Source: Paulinella micropora (lineage: Eukaryota > Cercozoa > Imbricatea > Euglyphida > Paulinellidae). From it: DNA of 64,000 bases. The position numbers and the translations under genes were made by a program. How positions within the stretch are numbered: the first letter of the stretch is position 1; each line of letters opens with the position of its first letter. Positions 29,302 through 39,274 of the stretch are shown piece by piece. The notes under the pieces are model-generated. The model was given only the letters and a program-made list of their open reading frames with translations. It made no database searches and had not been told where the DNA came from. Location: assembly GCA_019918135.1 (NCBI GenBank), contig WBZZ01002117.1:62001-126000 (forward strand), in the 5' to 3' direction.

Positions 29302-31026
29302 TCAAATCGGCGCCACGAATTCTCGGATCTCCCGGCGGCACAGCGGGCAGCGCGCCAACCTCGCCGCGCAATCGGCGCACACCCGGGCGTGCGCGCAGGG
29401 GAAGAACACCACCAGCGGGGCCCCCCTGGTGGGCTCGTTCAGGCAGACCGCGCAGCCGTCCTCCTCGTCGGCCCTGGCCTTCTTTTCTTTGCGCCGCAGA
29501 GTGCGGAGCTGTACTTTCGCCCTCTTGCAAAGAGTGCGCAAAGCGCGCGCCTTGTTCTCCAAGCCGGCCAGTTCTTGCCCGGCGCGCGCCGCCGCGGCCT
29601 GCAGCCTCAGGTTCTCGCGCCGCAGCGCCTTCCCCGACTCCTCCGCGGCCGCCAGCTCCCTCTCGCGGTCTGCCGCCCGGCGCCGCGCCTCGTGCTCGCA
29701 GTCCTCGCAGCCCCCCCGCGCCGGAGCTGTACAGCTCTGGCCTTCTTCTTCCTCCTCGTCACTGCCGCCGTCGCTGTCCTCGTCGTCCTCCTCGTCGCTG
29801 TCTTCGTCGCTGCTGTCGCTGTCGCTACACAGGGGAGTCGCCTCGCAGATCGAAATCAGCCGGCCCACCAGCTGGGCGGGCCGCCCGTAGTTGGCCGGAC
29901 TGCGCGGCACGCCGGCCGGCCAACCGTCGCGGACCCAATCCCTGTCCAGGGACGCGCCCGCCCGCAGCAGCACCCCCGCCACGCACAGCGCCGGCAGGAC
30001 GGCCGGCACCTTGACCCCCCAGCTCGTGCCGTTGTCCCCGCCGATGCACGGCCCCGCGAGCGCCAGCTGCAGCAGCGCCTGCGCCGTGGTACAGTCCACC
30101 CTCTGCTGCTGCTGCAAGAAAAACTTGAGCAGGACCGGGGACTGGCCCGCGGCGGCCGCCGCGGCCCAAACGGCGTCGGAAAGCTGCAACACCTCTTTGG
30201 CGTCGAGCAGCACGGCCCACAATTCCGAGCGGCTCATCCCTACCAGCGCCGCGTTCAGGATCGCCACCACGCCGCAGGCCTCCCGGAAGCTCGGCCTGTC
30301 GGCGTCGGTGCGCAGCCCTAGCTTGACCACCCCCAGCAGCTCCAGCAACAACATCTCCAGAGCAAACACCTGGTACACCTTGTGTTCCCTCTGCCCCCGG
30401 AACCTCCTCAGCCCGAACAGCACCTTCGTCAGCGTCCGCGCCGACGGCCGGGTGGCGCGTAACGTCTGCCACACCCGCCCCACGGCGCCCAGCCAGCTGA
30501 CCCAAGTGCTGGCGTACCAGAGAGGACCGGACGTGCTTCTGGCCTTGCTCAACAGCGACCACACGGGCGCTAGCTCAGCGCGGGTCGTCAGCGGGCCCGC
30601 CAGCAGGCCCAGCACCGTCTTGGCTACCAGCTGGCCATTTGCGCCCCTGTCACAGTTCAGGCGGTTGACGGTCGCCCACAACACCTGCAACGCCGCCGCG
30701 TCGGCGCCGGCGGCCGCCAGCTTGCCGTACAGCAAGAACAAGTCGTGGTCGGCGGGGCCGCTGTTGTCGGCCGACAGCCGCACGGCTCGCGAGGGGCACC
30801 GTCGCAACCGTCGCGCTTGGTTCCTCGCCTCAGACCTCAGGCATTGCAGCACCTGCGCCGTTGCTGCCACGTCGCCGCTGCGCACAAAGAACTCCACAAA
30901 ACGCAGCAGGGCGCCCTGGCAGGCCCGGCTCTGCAGAAAGAAAGACAGGTTGCCGCGGTCAACGTCGCCCGGCTCCTGCTCGATGAGGTTCGCCCACCTC
31001 GCGCTACGTTCGCTCGGACTGTCCAT
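29302..31026 (-). CDS. RING-finger protein (putative E3 ubiquitin ligase)
   Basis: 574 residues from ATG 31026. About 390 residues of Ala/Leu-rich helical sequence precede an acidic run (SDSDSSDEDSDEEDDEDSD), a CEDCEHEARRR motif and a coiled coil (about 455-520). The C-terminus is a C3HC4 RING: CAVCLNEP, FFPCAHARVCADC, ARCPLC, ending six residues before the stop. This type of C-terminal RING is typical of IAP/viral E3 ligases. It binds E2 enzymes and directs ubiquitin transfer; substrate unknown. G/C runs lie upstream. Confidence 0.75.
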   Translation of the reverse strand: MDSPSERSARWANLIEQEPGDVDRGNLSFFLQSRACQGALLRFVEFFVRSGDVAATAQVLQCLRSEARNQARRLRRCPSRAVRLSADNSGPADHDLFLLYGKLAAAGADAAALQVLWATVNRLNCDRGANGQLVAKTVLGLLAGPLTTRAELAPVWSLLSKARSTSGPLWYASTWVSWLGAVGRVWQTLRATRPSARTLTKVLFGLRRFRGQREHKVYQVFALEMLLLELLGVVKLGLRTDADRPSFREACGVVAILNAALVGMSRSELWAVLLDAKEVLQLSDAVWAAAAAAGQSPVLLKFFLQQQQRVDCTTAQALLQLALAGPCIGGDNGTSWGVKVPAVLPALCVAGVLLRAGASLDRDWVRDGWPAGVPRSPANYGRPAQLVGRLISICEATPLCSDSDSSDEDSDEEDDEDSDGGSDEEEEEGQSCTAPARGGCEDCEHEARRRAADRERELAAAEESGKALRRENLRLQAAAARAGQELAGLENKARALRTLCKRAKVQLRTLRRKEKKARADEEDGCAVCLNEPTRGAPLVVFFPCAHARVCADCAARLARCPLCRREIREFVAPI

Positions 31027-31355
31027 CTCCTCCAGTTTGTTTTGGGCACCTTTTTCGGTCGTGCCCCCCGTCCCTCTGGTGACGATTGTGCCCCCCCCCC
31101 CCCCCCCCCCACGTCCGTCCCGCCTCTGTGTGCCCCCCCCCCCCCCCCACGTCCGTCCTTTTGCTTTGACGGTTGGGCCGGGCCTTTTCCCTACCCCGCT
31201 AAAGGGAATCCGCCCAACCGTCTGCCGGGGAACGCCAAGAGAGCCGGCACCGGGGCGGAAAACTCCACTCGAGACAGACAGTTCTGCGCCAGATTCTTTT
31301 TTTAATTAAAAATCGTCCAATCCAAAAAGTCCAGCTATATATTTGCGAAGTGCTG
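31027..31355. promoter_or_regulatory. region upstream of the RING gene with C20 and C14 runs
   Basis: Two C runs (about 31090-31109 and 31133-31147) separated and followed by CACGTCCGTCC, so the run plus CACGTCCGTCC is a short direct repeat. AT-rich DNA near 31297-31320 sits just after the stop of the RING-H2 gene. Promoter role inferred. Confidence 0.4.
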
Positions 31356-31922
31356 CTAGCCATCGGCAGCGCCTAATGACGGAGAGACGGTTTCGGCCGG
31401 GAGCTGGAAGCGGCAGACCGGGCACGTATTATGCGCGCGCAGCCACGGGATCAGACAGTTTCGATGGAACCTGTGCGAGCAAGGCATGACCTTCAAGAGC
31501 TGGCCCTCCGTGAAAACCTCGAGGCACACCGCGCAGTCCGACGTGGGGTCGGAGGCCAGGTAGTCGCGGCTTACCGTAAAGTCCGGCAGTTCTTCTCTGG
31601 CGCGGAATGCGGCCGGCCGTTGCTCGGCCCGCCGGGCGTGGAATTCACGGAAAAGCGACATGTCCGCAGGCGCCAGGATTCTGATATCGCTGACCGTGTC
31701 CGCGTGGCTCAGGCCCACGATCGGCAGAACCGTCGTCTCCAGGATCCTGCGCACAAAGTCGTGGACCAGCTCTGGGTCCGGCGGCTCGCTACCGTGCGCC
31801 AGGAAAACTTCGACCCGGACACTCCCGTCCAGGCTTTGGGCGGTCGGCGCGGGAACTGCAGACGGACGTTCGTCGGGCCGGGCCTTCTTGGTGCGGGCGC
31901 CGGCCTGGTCGGAACGAGACAT
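31356..31922 (-). CDS. RING-H2 finger protein (putative E3 ubiquitin ligase)
   Basis: 188 residues from ATG 31922 (MSRSDQAGARTKKARP). After a basic start and a folded region (about 35-120), the C-terminus carries a canonical C3H2C3 RING: CAVCLEVF, MPCSHRFHRNCL, WLRAHNTCPVC, with the Trp-Leu of the E2-binding face. Resembles cellular RNF/ATL ligases but lacks a membrane segment. Confidence 0.8.
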   Translation of the reverse strand: MSRSDQAGARTKKARPDERPSAVPAPTAQSLDGSVRVEVFLAHGSEPPDPELVHDFVRRILETTVLPIVGLSHADTVSDIRILAPADMSLFREFHARRAEQRPAAFRAREELPDFTVSRDYLASDPTSDCAVCLEVFTEGQLLKVMPCSHRFHRNCLIPWLRAHNTCPVCRFQLPAETVSPSLGAADG

Positions 31923-32267
31923 GGACCTTTGTTTTCTGGTAGCTAAAAACCCGCCCGCGAAAGACCGCCAAGGGGTCACTTTGTGCTTTTGTTTTTGGGG
32001 GGGGATATGCGTGTGTGTGTTTTCTGGAAGGGCGGGGGCCGTGCCTGCCGTCCCCCAATTGCGCGCCCCCCCCCCCCTCCCGAACCCCGAACCTCGGGGT
32101 GGGGAGGGGGGGCCGAAAGGCTACAGACACCCTTTCCTTCTCCCCCCCCCCCCCCCGAATCGACCACACTCTCTGGAAATCACGCGGGGCCTTCGCGCAA
32201 CAGCCTTGCACCTACGTGTAAAGCCACGACAATTTCTTGTGCCGGCTTTGTTCTGGATATAGATCCC
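31923..32267. promoter_or_regulatory. divergent intergenic region with C and G runs
   Basis: Between starts at 31922 and 32268. G8 near 31998, C12 near 32068-32079, C13-14 near 32143-32156, and CGGGGTGGGGAGGGGG. No gene. Confidence 0.4.
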
Positions 32268-33133
32268 ATGGCGCATACCCTTACCGATCGCGGCCGCAGA
32301 GCGATTCGTCGCCAAGAAGCTGCCACGGTCAGCAAGGCGGTGCCCCAGCGCGTAGCCCCCGGGAACGCATCCGGCAGCGCTACCCAGCAGCAGGAAGCCG
32401 TTCGGCAGGAGGCCTGCAGCAGCCCCGAAGGAGCTGGCCAAGAGGGTTCTCACGGGTTTCAGAGCACAGAGCTGGCCCCCGAGAGCGCTACCCAGCCACC
32501 AGCGGAAGCTGCTTGTTTGACTGAACAACAGACGCAAGCTCCTCGTCGTTCTGTATCCTGTTACAAAGACATCACCTGCCAGAGACATTTCTACTCGAGC
32601 CGCAGCCCAACTCGCAGCCGAACTCGCAGCCGCAGCCGGAGCAGCAGCAGCAGCAGCAGCCACAGCTCAGACGACTCCTTCAGCAGACTGTCGTCCCCGA
32701 ACAGGAACCCGTCGGTCAGCCCGTTTTTGTGTTTCGTTTTCTGGCTTTTTTTTGTGTGTTGGAATTTTGGTTTTTCCCTTTTTAGGAACCACGTCGTCGT
32801 CGAGATCGCAGCCGCTCGCCCGCGAAGAGCGTTCTCACTACCCCGATCGGTGATTTGGGCTTCGACGAGCTCGGCGACGTGGCCTGGGCTACCAAGTACA
32901 GCCTCGAAAACTTGATTACTTATTAGTAATACCGCCAGAAGCAAGCGGCCCACGGGTTTACGGACATCCAAACCCCCGAGGCTGACCAAGAATCTGTTCG
33001 CCTCAACCCCCGTCGCTGCTGCAGGGTCAAGCTCCTCGAATACATACGCGACACCAGGCTCAAGATCACCCAATGGCAAGAAGCGCTGGATCAGCTGTGC
33101 AATCACATCGACCACTGTTCCTCTCTGGAATGA
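32268..33133 (+). CDS. SR-rich protein, spliced, with in-frame TAG-TAA
   Basis: Starts at ATG 32268 (MAHTLTDRGRRAIRRQ). A Gln/Ala/Glu-rich region leads to an Arg/Ser domain (SPTRSRTRSRSRSSSSSSS). Removing 32715-32785 joins the exons in phase 0 and extends the RS character into RRRRDRSRSP. The frame then meets TAG-TAA at 32924-32929 but continues as a helical, charged stretch (LEYIRDTRLKITQWQEALDQL) to TGA 33131. A second GT-AG intron at 32879-32938 (60 nt, phase 0) would remove both stops; this is only a possibility. RS domains act in splicing and mRNA export. Confidence 0.6.
32715..32785 (+). other. predicted spliceosomal intron (71 nt)
   Basis: GTCAGC at the 5' end, TTTTTAG at the 3' end, T-rich throughout. 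It begins exactly where RS coding stops and ends where RS coding resumes. Exon 1 is 447 nt, so exon 2 continues in phase 0. Confidence 0.65.
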
Positions 33134-33474
33134 CGGGCACGACAGTGGGACACCCCAAAAAAAAGACTAGCTGATCTCTGTTCTCGCGCGCTCGCTCTGC
33201 CGCGTTTCTGCAACGACGTTCCTCCCCCCCCCCCCCAAAAAAAAAATTCTCCCCCCTCATCCGCTAGTCTATTAAAACGTTTTTTGTTTCTGACGGGCCC
33301 AAGACCCCTTTTTTTTTAAAAAAAACTTACCGGGCGGCGGTCATTTCGGGCCAACCGCCCCCCCCCCCCTCCTCCCGACGGGTACACACGGCTGCCGTCA
33401 TAGCGCCAGCTTTAGGAATCTGAGCTTGGCCTACTTTTCTGTAAAAAAAAGAAAAGTACTCTGTCTCCGCGGCG
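33134..33474. other. intergenic region with C runs
   Basis: C11-12 near 33223-33235, a poly-A stretch, and C11 near 33358-33370. No gene found. Confidence 0.4.
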
Positions 33475-35477
33475 ATGTCGCGGTGCGCAGTGTGCCATGG
33501 CAGCCCGACAGAATGCCAGGCGCTGGAAAAGAACTTCCAAATTTACCTCGCCGAGTTGCGGCAGCTGCGTCACGGGTTTGTACATTCGACACCGCCAAAA
33601 GAGCTGCGCCGCACGCCGCATTGGCCCGACTGGCGCTGGCGGTTAGTGCAAGAAGCGGCGTTGGGCACGGTGTGGTCCTGGTGCATCCCGGACTGGGTAC
33701 AAGACAGCGCCTATTTCGAACATCTCGTGCCGGACAGCAGCCAGGCGGCCGCGAACGGCAGGACCATGACACAAGCCGTACGCGCCCTGCTAACGTACCT
33801 CAGCGAGTTCCAGAGGCCAGATCGTCGTCGACGGGAAGCCGAATGCCTGGTGTCGCTCCTGGATCGACATCCCTGGTCGCCCACCGTCGGGGAGCAAACG
33901 AGTCTACGGCAGGCACTACAATTCTGCGCCGGGCGTTCCCCGTGGTTCCGCGTAGACCTCGGCGCCAGGCAGCAACTGTGCGAACTGTCGGCGGCAGCCC
34001 CCGGGCGGGGCGACGTCTTCCCCCAGCTGTGGGACAGCGATCCGCTGTGCTTGCTGGTACGGCCGATGCCGCAACTGTGGCTGAAATTCCGCCGTTCCCG
34101 CGACCCCCGGGCGAAGGGTTTGCTGGCCTGGTGGGGTGAACGGTCCAGCGCGCGCGCCGAGCCCACAAGTTTGTACACCGTGCTCGCGGCCTTCCAGCAG
34201 GCGCTGTACCAAGCCCTGGAGCCCAGCCAGGACTGGGACACAAAGGCGGTGGTGCAGAGTTTCGTGCGCAACGGCAGCATCGGCCTGACCGGGCTGGTCT
34301 ATCGAACACCAGACTTGTACGTGCCCGCCGCGGGGCTGCGGACGCACCCGCGCCTCTATGAAATGCTGGTCCGGGTTTACCTCCGGCGCGTGACTGGTGC
34401 GCAGTCTCCCGCTAGTACGGCCCGCTCACCCCGCGCTTCGCCCGGGCCTGGGGCTACGCGGCGGCGCGCACGGGGGGTCCCCCCGTCGGGTGCGACGTGC
34501 TCGACGAGCCGCCCGTGCTCGATTCCAAGCTGCCCCAGCCCCCGCCGCGCTGGCCCGACAGTTGGCTGGGACACCAAGATCCAGTACGACCCGGGTAACG
34601 CCTGTGTGCTGGGCTGGTGGCTGCGCAGCGTACACGAGGCCGGGAGCCGCTGGGACTGGCGCCGCAACCCGGGCTACCGCGAGAATTCCATTTGGTTTGG
34701 CGTGCAAACCCTGACGGACTACAACAGCGGCTGGCACGGCGCGTACGGGGACCTGTTACTGACTTCCTTGCCGACCTTCACGCTGGCCAACGGGGTGCAG
34801 CCGTTCAAAAGCCTGTGCCCCCGGGAGCTCAAGTGACTTTTGCGCGGGCCTCACTATTGGCGTCCGCCGACGGGAGCTTAAGCGAAATTTCCTTTATACT
34901 GCACCAGGGAGCGCCGGCCGTCAGCTCGTTGCGCATCCTCGGACACACCCAGCTTGTCTTTAAGGAGGGGTCCGAAGACGGCCTGGACTTGTACCTGTAC
35001 GATCCCAACAGCGACTCTTACCCGACGCCGCCCAGCCTAGAGGACGACTTTTTTCTAGCGGTGAGCAACGCCTTCCGCAGCGCGAGCGGCGGCCGGGCCG
35101 TGAGGTTGCACAGCGCACAGCAAGGCACGCCGTCTTACCCACCTAGCGATCAGAAGCTGGAGACTATCTGCGCACTGATCTCGTTGACCAGAGCGCTCAT
35201 GGTTAGTTTCAGCGGCCGCCGCCAGGACCTGTGGTTTGCCACACGCATCCCCCACCCCTGGTTGCTGTTGGTGGCCTTCATGTGGCAGGCCCTGATCATG
35301 TGCCCCCGGGCCTGGGAAGACTTTAAGCCGGCCGAAGACTGCAGGGCCAGGCCTGGTCACACAGGTTTCTTCCGGCCACTGCAGGCAGCAGATGGTGACA
35401 CTGGTGGCACATTGTTCCGGCTGTATGCAGACCGGTTGCAGCCTGGCCTCACGACAATGGCTCCGGCCGAGAATTAG
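33475..35477 (+). pseudogene. frameshifted paralog of the 35983-38127 gene
   Basis: Reads from ATG 33475 (MSRCAVCHGSPTECQ) in one frame to about 34415, in another to about 34565, in the first again to TGA 34834-34836, then in a third frame to TAG 35475. The segments align in order with the downstream gene: ARAWGYAAART with AFAWSYAAART, NACVLGWWLRSV with DAWVLAWWLRTV, SLCPRE with ALCPRL, and RIPHPWLLLVAFMWQ with RPIGHPWLLLVSFIWQ. Three single-base lesions therefore interrupt one about 665-codon gene. Function unknown. It forms a tandem pair with its intact paralog. Confidence 0.65.
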
Positions 35478-35982
35478 CAGTAAAAAATGTCAGGGCAAAG
35501 CAGACAATAGTCATTTCGGCAAAATTCTTAAAAGAATAGACAATTTTAGGGCAACAGAGTTCTTGTCTTTTGAATTGAGCAGACCAGCTGACATTTGTGT
35601 CTTTGAAGAGTTCAAACCTCCGGCCTAGTCCGGCCAGGATACAAAGGTGCCAAGATCTTTTTAAAAGAGCTTACCGGCGATGTCGATCCAAAGGACCCGG
35701 GAGGGGGGGGGGGGGGTATTGCCGTAAACCCAGGACAGGGCAGACAACTTTAGCCCCGATCCTGCGCCCGATTTGTAGCAGGGGCCGAACTCACCCCCCC
35801 CCCCCTCCCCCTTCGAAGTTTCTCCCCCCCCCCTTGTCCTTTACTCGGGGGGGGATCCGATAAGGGAACGGAAAAGGACGGAAGGGTACGTACAGAAACG
35901 GAGCGGGGGGGGGGGGAAGAAAAACCGAACGGGGGGGGGGGGGGGGCACCCGCCGCGCGGCAGCCCGTGCCGGGTGGCTACT
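35478..35982. other. intergenic region with G and C runs
   Basis: G13-14 near 35703-35716, C10-11 near 35793-35804, C9 near 35826, then G runs near 35906-35916 and 35933-35946 just before the next start. No gene supported. Confidence 0.4.
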
Positions 35983-38127
35983 ATGTTAAAGAAAAAAGCA
36001 GGCCGCTTTGCCAGCCCCTGTCGTATGCGACGCAGGCCGCCGACTTGTCGCGGTTGCAAGAAGGGCGAGGAAGCAGCGCGCGCGGCGTCCGGGGATCCTG
36101 GTCCGGCCAAGCGCGCCAAGGGCCAGGAGGAGCAGGAGGCCGCGCGAGCGGGGGCCCCTGTCCAAGCGTGCACGTCAGCCACACGACAGCTGCTTGCCGA
36201 TGCCAGGGACCAGGGCCTCTGGTTTCCGCAGCTGCGGAGTCTGTGCCTAGGGGCAGCGGATGACGCCGTGCAGGGAGGCGACGCAAGCTATGCCCTGACA
36301 ATCTTCGGGGCGGCCGTAGCCTACCTAGAAAAGAACGCCGTCTCGCGGGGGCTGGCCGGGGAGGTTGACGACAGGCGCTTCTTGTTAGAGCTGTCCTGGA
36401 AGCTCCGCGAAGTGCACTGGCTTACAACCGAGCCCCCGACAAGCCAGTACCCCCTGCTGCGCCGTATTCTGCAGCACCTAGCGGGCCGGCCGGCGCCTTG
36501 GCTGGACCCGGAAATCCGGGCGGGGCTGTTAGCCCACGACCTCCGCCGCTGTCAGGACCCCGGCTACTTGGCCAACGCGCTGTGCGAACTAGAGCCCTTG
36601 TGCTTGCTCGACCTCCGTCACGCTCCGCCGGCGCTAGTGGCTGCTTGCGAGCGCGCCGGCGTTGGCACTCCGCTCCGGGCCCTGAGGTGCGCGGGGCTCG
36701 CCGCCCGTGGTCCTCAGGACCGCGTACACCTGCGCCAAGTGCTGCTCTACTTTGAGGAACAGCTGGACGTGGCGCTGGAGCTGCCCTACGAGACCGAGCC
36801 GCTCGCCGACGTGCCGGTGCGGTCCCAGCTGCAAACGCACGTTGAGCAGCGCGCCGGCTCCTGGTACGCCGGGGGCCCATCCCTGCGTGAGGTGACCGCG
36901 CTGTACTGGCTGCTGAGCTCCAAGCACCAGCCGGGCCTGGCACGACCCGCGTTACACTGGCTGCTGAGCTCCGGGCACCGGCCGGGCACGACACAACCCG
37001 CGCCGCACGCTGTGGCGGGGCCGCTCGAGCCCCGGCTGGCCTTTGCCTGGAGCTACGCGGCCGCCCGCACGCACCTCAAGTTCATAGACAGTGCTATCGA
37101 CTGCAGTGCGCCGCTGCTCTGCGGAACGCAGCCCGAGGACCTGCCCCTGCGTTGGCCGCGCGTGCTCGGGTGGGACGTGCCTATCGACTACGACGCGGAG
37201 GACGCGTGGGTACTGGCCTGGTGGCTGCGCACTGTCCCCAAGGCGTTCGATTGGCAACGCAACGTGGGCTTCGTGGGGCTGGAGCGGATTTATTTCGGGA
37301 TGGGCTTGGTTGAGCGTTGGAACGGGAACCTGGGGGGCGTTAGCGGCGAGAAGTGTGCGGAGGTGTTACCCAAGCTGAATGCGTTCTTGTACGACCGCCG
37401 ACTGGTTTTTGCCGCTCTCTGCCCGCGGTTAATCGACTGGCGGTTATCGCTAGGAACCAATCGCCTGGGCCTGCAGGCAGACGAATACCAACGCTACACT
37501 ACCTTCGTGGTCTCGATGGGCAGCCCCGCCCCTGGCGAGAGCACGGCTGTGGTTGGGAGAAGGCACTGTGTCGTGTTGTTCCTGGCGCGCGGAGCTGGTA
37601 AGGTGCGCGATACCTGGTTCTATTTCGACCCCGCCTCTACGTCCACCCAAGAGTACCGGTATGCCCTCGGGATTGCGCTCAGCCTGTGCCTACGCTTGCC
37701 CGGGCAGCCGACATTGTTGTCTCCGGACCGGGAGGACGAAGGGGGTGCCGCTACGCCGGAGGCGGACCAGTCAGGCGAGAAGAGCTGTTTCCTCTTGTCG
37801 CTGGCGCGCGCCTTGCGCGTGAGCTGCAGCAACGACAGTAAGGACTTGTCCACTGCGCGCCCGATCGGCCATCCCTGGCTGTTGCTGGTCTCGTTTATCT
37901 GGCAGTCCTATTTTATGAAGGACGAAGAAAAGGCGGTGCACGTGCCCGGGAGCGCCGTGCGCAGCAGCGGGAGGCAACGAGCTTCTAGACTGGCGGACTT
38001 GTTCGAGCCGCTAGCCAGGCGGGGGCCCGAAGCGCTGCAACCCCTGGGGCAGCGCGCGCGGGGGCCGGGGGATCGTGCGGGCCTAGCCGCAGACGCGAGT
38101 GAACTGGTCGGGCTGGGCGCGCTTTGA
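35983..38127 (+). CDS. large protein of unknown function (714 residues)
   Basis: Intact ORF; first ATG in frame is 35983 (MLKKKAGRFASPCRMRRR). A basic, Cys-containing N-terminus (CRMRRRPPTCRGCKKG) may bind zinc or nucleic acid. About residues 80-330 are Leu/Ala-rich and helical, with an internal near-repeat (TALYWLLSSKHQPG, PALHWLLSSGHRPG). The conserved core shared with the upstream paralog runs from AFAWSYAAART to HPWLLLVSFIWQ. HCVVLFLARG followed by WFYFDP superficially recalls a C48-type cysteine protease, but no catalytic Cys block follows. No family assigned. Confidence 0.65.
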   Translation: MLKKKAGRFASPCRMRRRPPTCRGCKKGEEAARAASGDPGPAKRAKGQEEQEAARAGAPVQACTSATRQLLADARDQGLWFPQLRSLCLGAADDAVQGGDASYALTIFGAAVAYLEKNAVSRGLAGEVDDRRFLLELSWKLREVHWLTTEPPTSQYPLLRRILQHLAGRPAPWLDPEIRAGLLAHDLRRCQDPGYLANALCELEPLCLLDLRHAPPALVAACERAGVGTPLRALRCAGLAARGPQDRVHLRQVLLYFEEQLDVALELPYETEPLADVPVRSQLQTHVEQRAGSWYAGGPSLREVTALYWLLSSKHQPGLARPALHWLLSSGHRPGTTQPAPHAVAGPLEPRLAFAWSYAAARTHLKFIDSAIDCSAPLLCGTQPEDLPLRWPRVLGWDVPIDYDAEDAWVLAWWLRTVPKAFDWQRNVGFVGLERIYFGMGLVERWNGNLGGVSGEKCAEVLPKLNAFLYDRRLVFAALCPRLIDWRLSLGTNRLGLQADEYQRYTTFVVSMGSPAPGESTAVVGRRHCVVLFLARGAGKVRDTWFYFDPASTSTQEYRYALGIALSLCLRLPGQPTLLSPDREDEGGAATPEADQSGEKSCFLLSLARALRVSCSNDSKDLSTARPIGHPWLLLVSFIWQSYFMKDEEKAVHVPGSAVRSSGRQRASRLADLFEPLARRGPEALQPLGQRARGPGDRAGLAADASELVGLGAL

Positions 38128-38625
38128 GAGAGAGAGGGGGGGGGGGGGGACGGGGAGGCCTGGTGCTTAATATCCCGGCGGAACCGATCGTCAGGAACAT
38201 GCATTTCCGTTGGGCAAGCCACAGTTTTTTATTAAACCGGTTGCCTGGGGGCAGGCCCAGTCAAACCCACACGGGAGGAAAGAATGGCGTGGGGGGAAGG
38301 GCAGCCAAGAGAGAGAACACGCTGGTGCGCGCGCTGTTACACCTGTTAATATGTAAGGAAGTGCAACACTATGACGCTGTGTGTACGGGGGCCCCTTGCC
38401 GAGTTCAGGAGGGGGTGTTTATTTATTTGGAGTCCAAATTTCTGCCAAGCAACGTTTGAATTTTTTTAATGGTATTGTGACTTTTAAGCAGCAACGAAAA
38501 AAAAAGTAAAAGGTCATGCCTGTCTTCTTTTTTACTGCCCAAAGCAAAAAGAAAAAGATCCAGATTTTTTTCTTGGCGCTGGAAGTGGCAGCTTCTTCTT
38601 CTTGGTTGTTTTTTTAAAAATTCTT
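38128..38625. other. intergenic region, G run directly after the stop
   Basis: GAGAGAGA plus G13 at about 38126-38150, then mixed sequence and AT-rich DNA with poly-A and poly-T. No credible gene. Confidence 0.4.
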
Positions 38626-39270
38626 TTACCGCTTGCTCAGCTCCGCACTACAACTCATTTCCCCCGACTGGAAGGGTGCGAGGGGGTCGATCCATCTGTC
38701 CACCGCACCCGGGATCGTTGCTATGTCTTCACCCTTCTCCAACCGCTCGTACACGTCTGTGTACGTTTCCAGGATTTCTTTCTTCATCTTCTCAAGCTCC
38801 GGCTGCAGTTCCGCCAAGGACGACGGACGCACGTCTTATAGCTCCAGAGTTACGATGCCCCACTTACGCAACGAAACACATCTGATCTTCACCAGGTGCT
38901 GCGTAAGCCTCTCCTCGGCGGTGGTTGGCAGTGTGCTGGTTCGCTCGTTTAACGGATTCGGGCCGTTGGTAGGTTCGGTCCGCGCATTCTCTGCAACGAT
39001 ACACACAAAAACTAGACCATGGCAATCTTGCCTTTTCTAAAGCATGCAATTCCTCTTTTTTTTTCTACCACTTGTGTTGTTTTCAGAAAGAAATGCATGA
39101 GTAGCAGACAGTCTTGGACCTTTCGGGTTCGCCAAGATCGCCTTGTTCTTTTCAACGGCAGTACGCTTCTTGGCTCCGATAGCCCCCACCGGTAGGTTCT
39201 GCTTAGGCAATTTTCTGGGAGCTTTGCCTCCAGTCGATTTCCTAGCCGTGTTCTTGAATCGCAGCGACAT
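38626..39270 (-). CDS. second histone H3-tail protein; probable intron and in-frame TAA
   Basis: From ATG 39270 the protein starts MSLRFKNTARKSTGGKAPRK, reproducing H3 positions 6-18 with Lys9, Ser10 and Lys14 kept; AIGAKKRT follows. No histone fold is visible. The simple frame stops after 77 codons. Removing 38991-39071 (GT-AG, 81 nt) joins it in frame to a protein-like segment (NERTSTLPTTAEERL, then LVKIRCVSLRKWG). A TAA at 38836-38838 follows and the same frame continues (LQPELEKMKKEILETY) to 38626. A GTAAGT site at about 38868 and TATAAG at 38836 would define a 33-nt intron removing the TAA. The H3-like start is solid; the rest is inference. Confidence 0.5.
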
Positions 39271-39274
39271 TTCT

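Noticed and set aside
29085..31309. Long plus-strand ORFs opposite the RING gene
   Set aside because: Arg/Pro/Ser-rich antisense frames; the RING motif and coiled coil are on the minus strand.
35983..38127. C48/Ulp1-like protease in the 714-residue protein
   Set aside because: HCVVLFL followed by YFDP fits the His and Asp part only; no Gln and Cys block follows.
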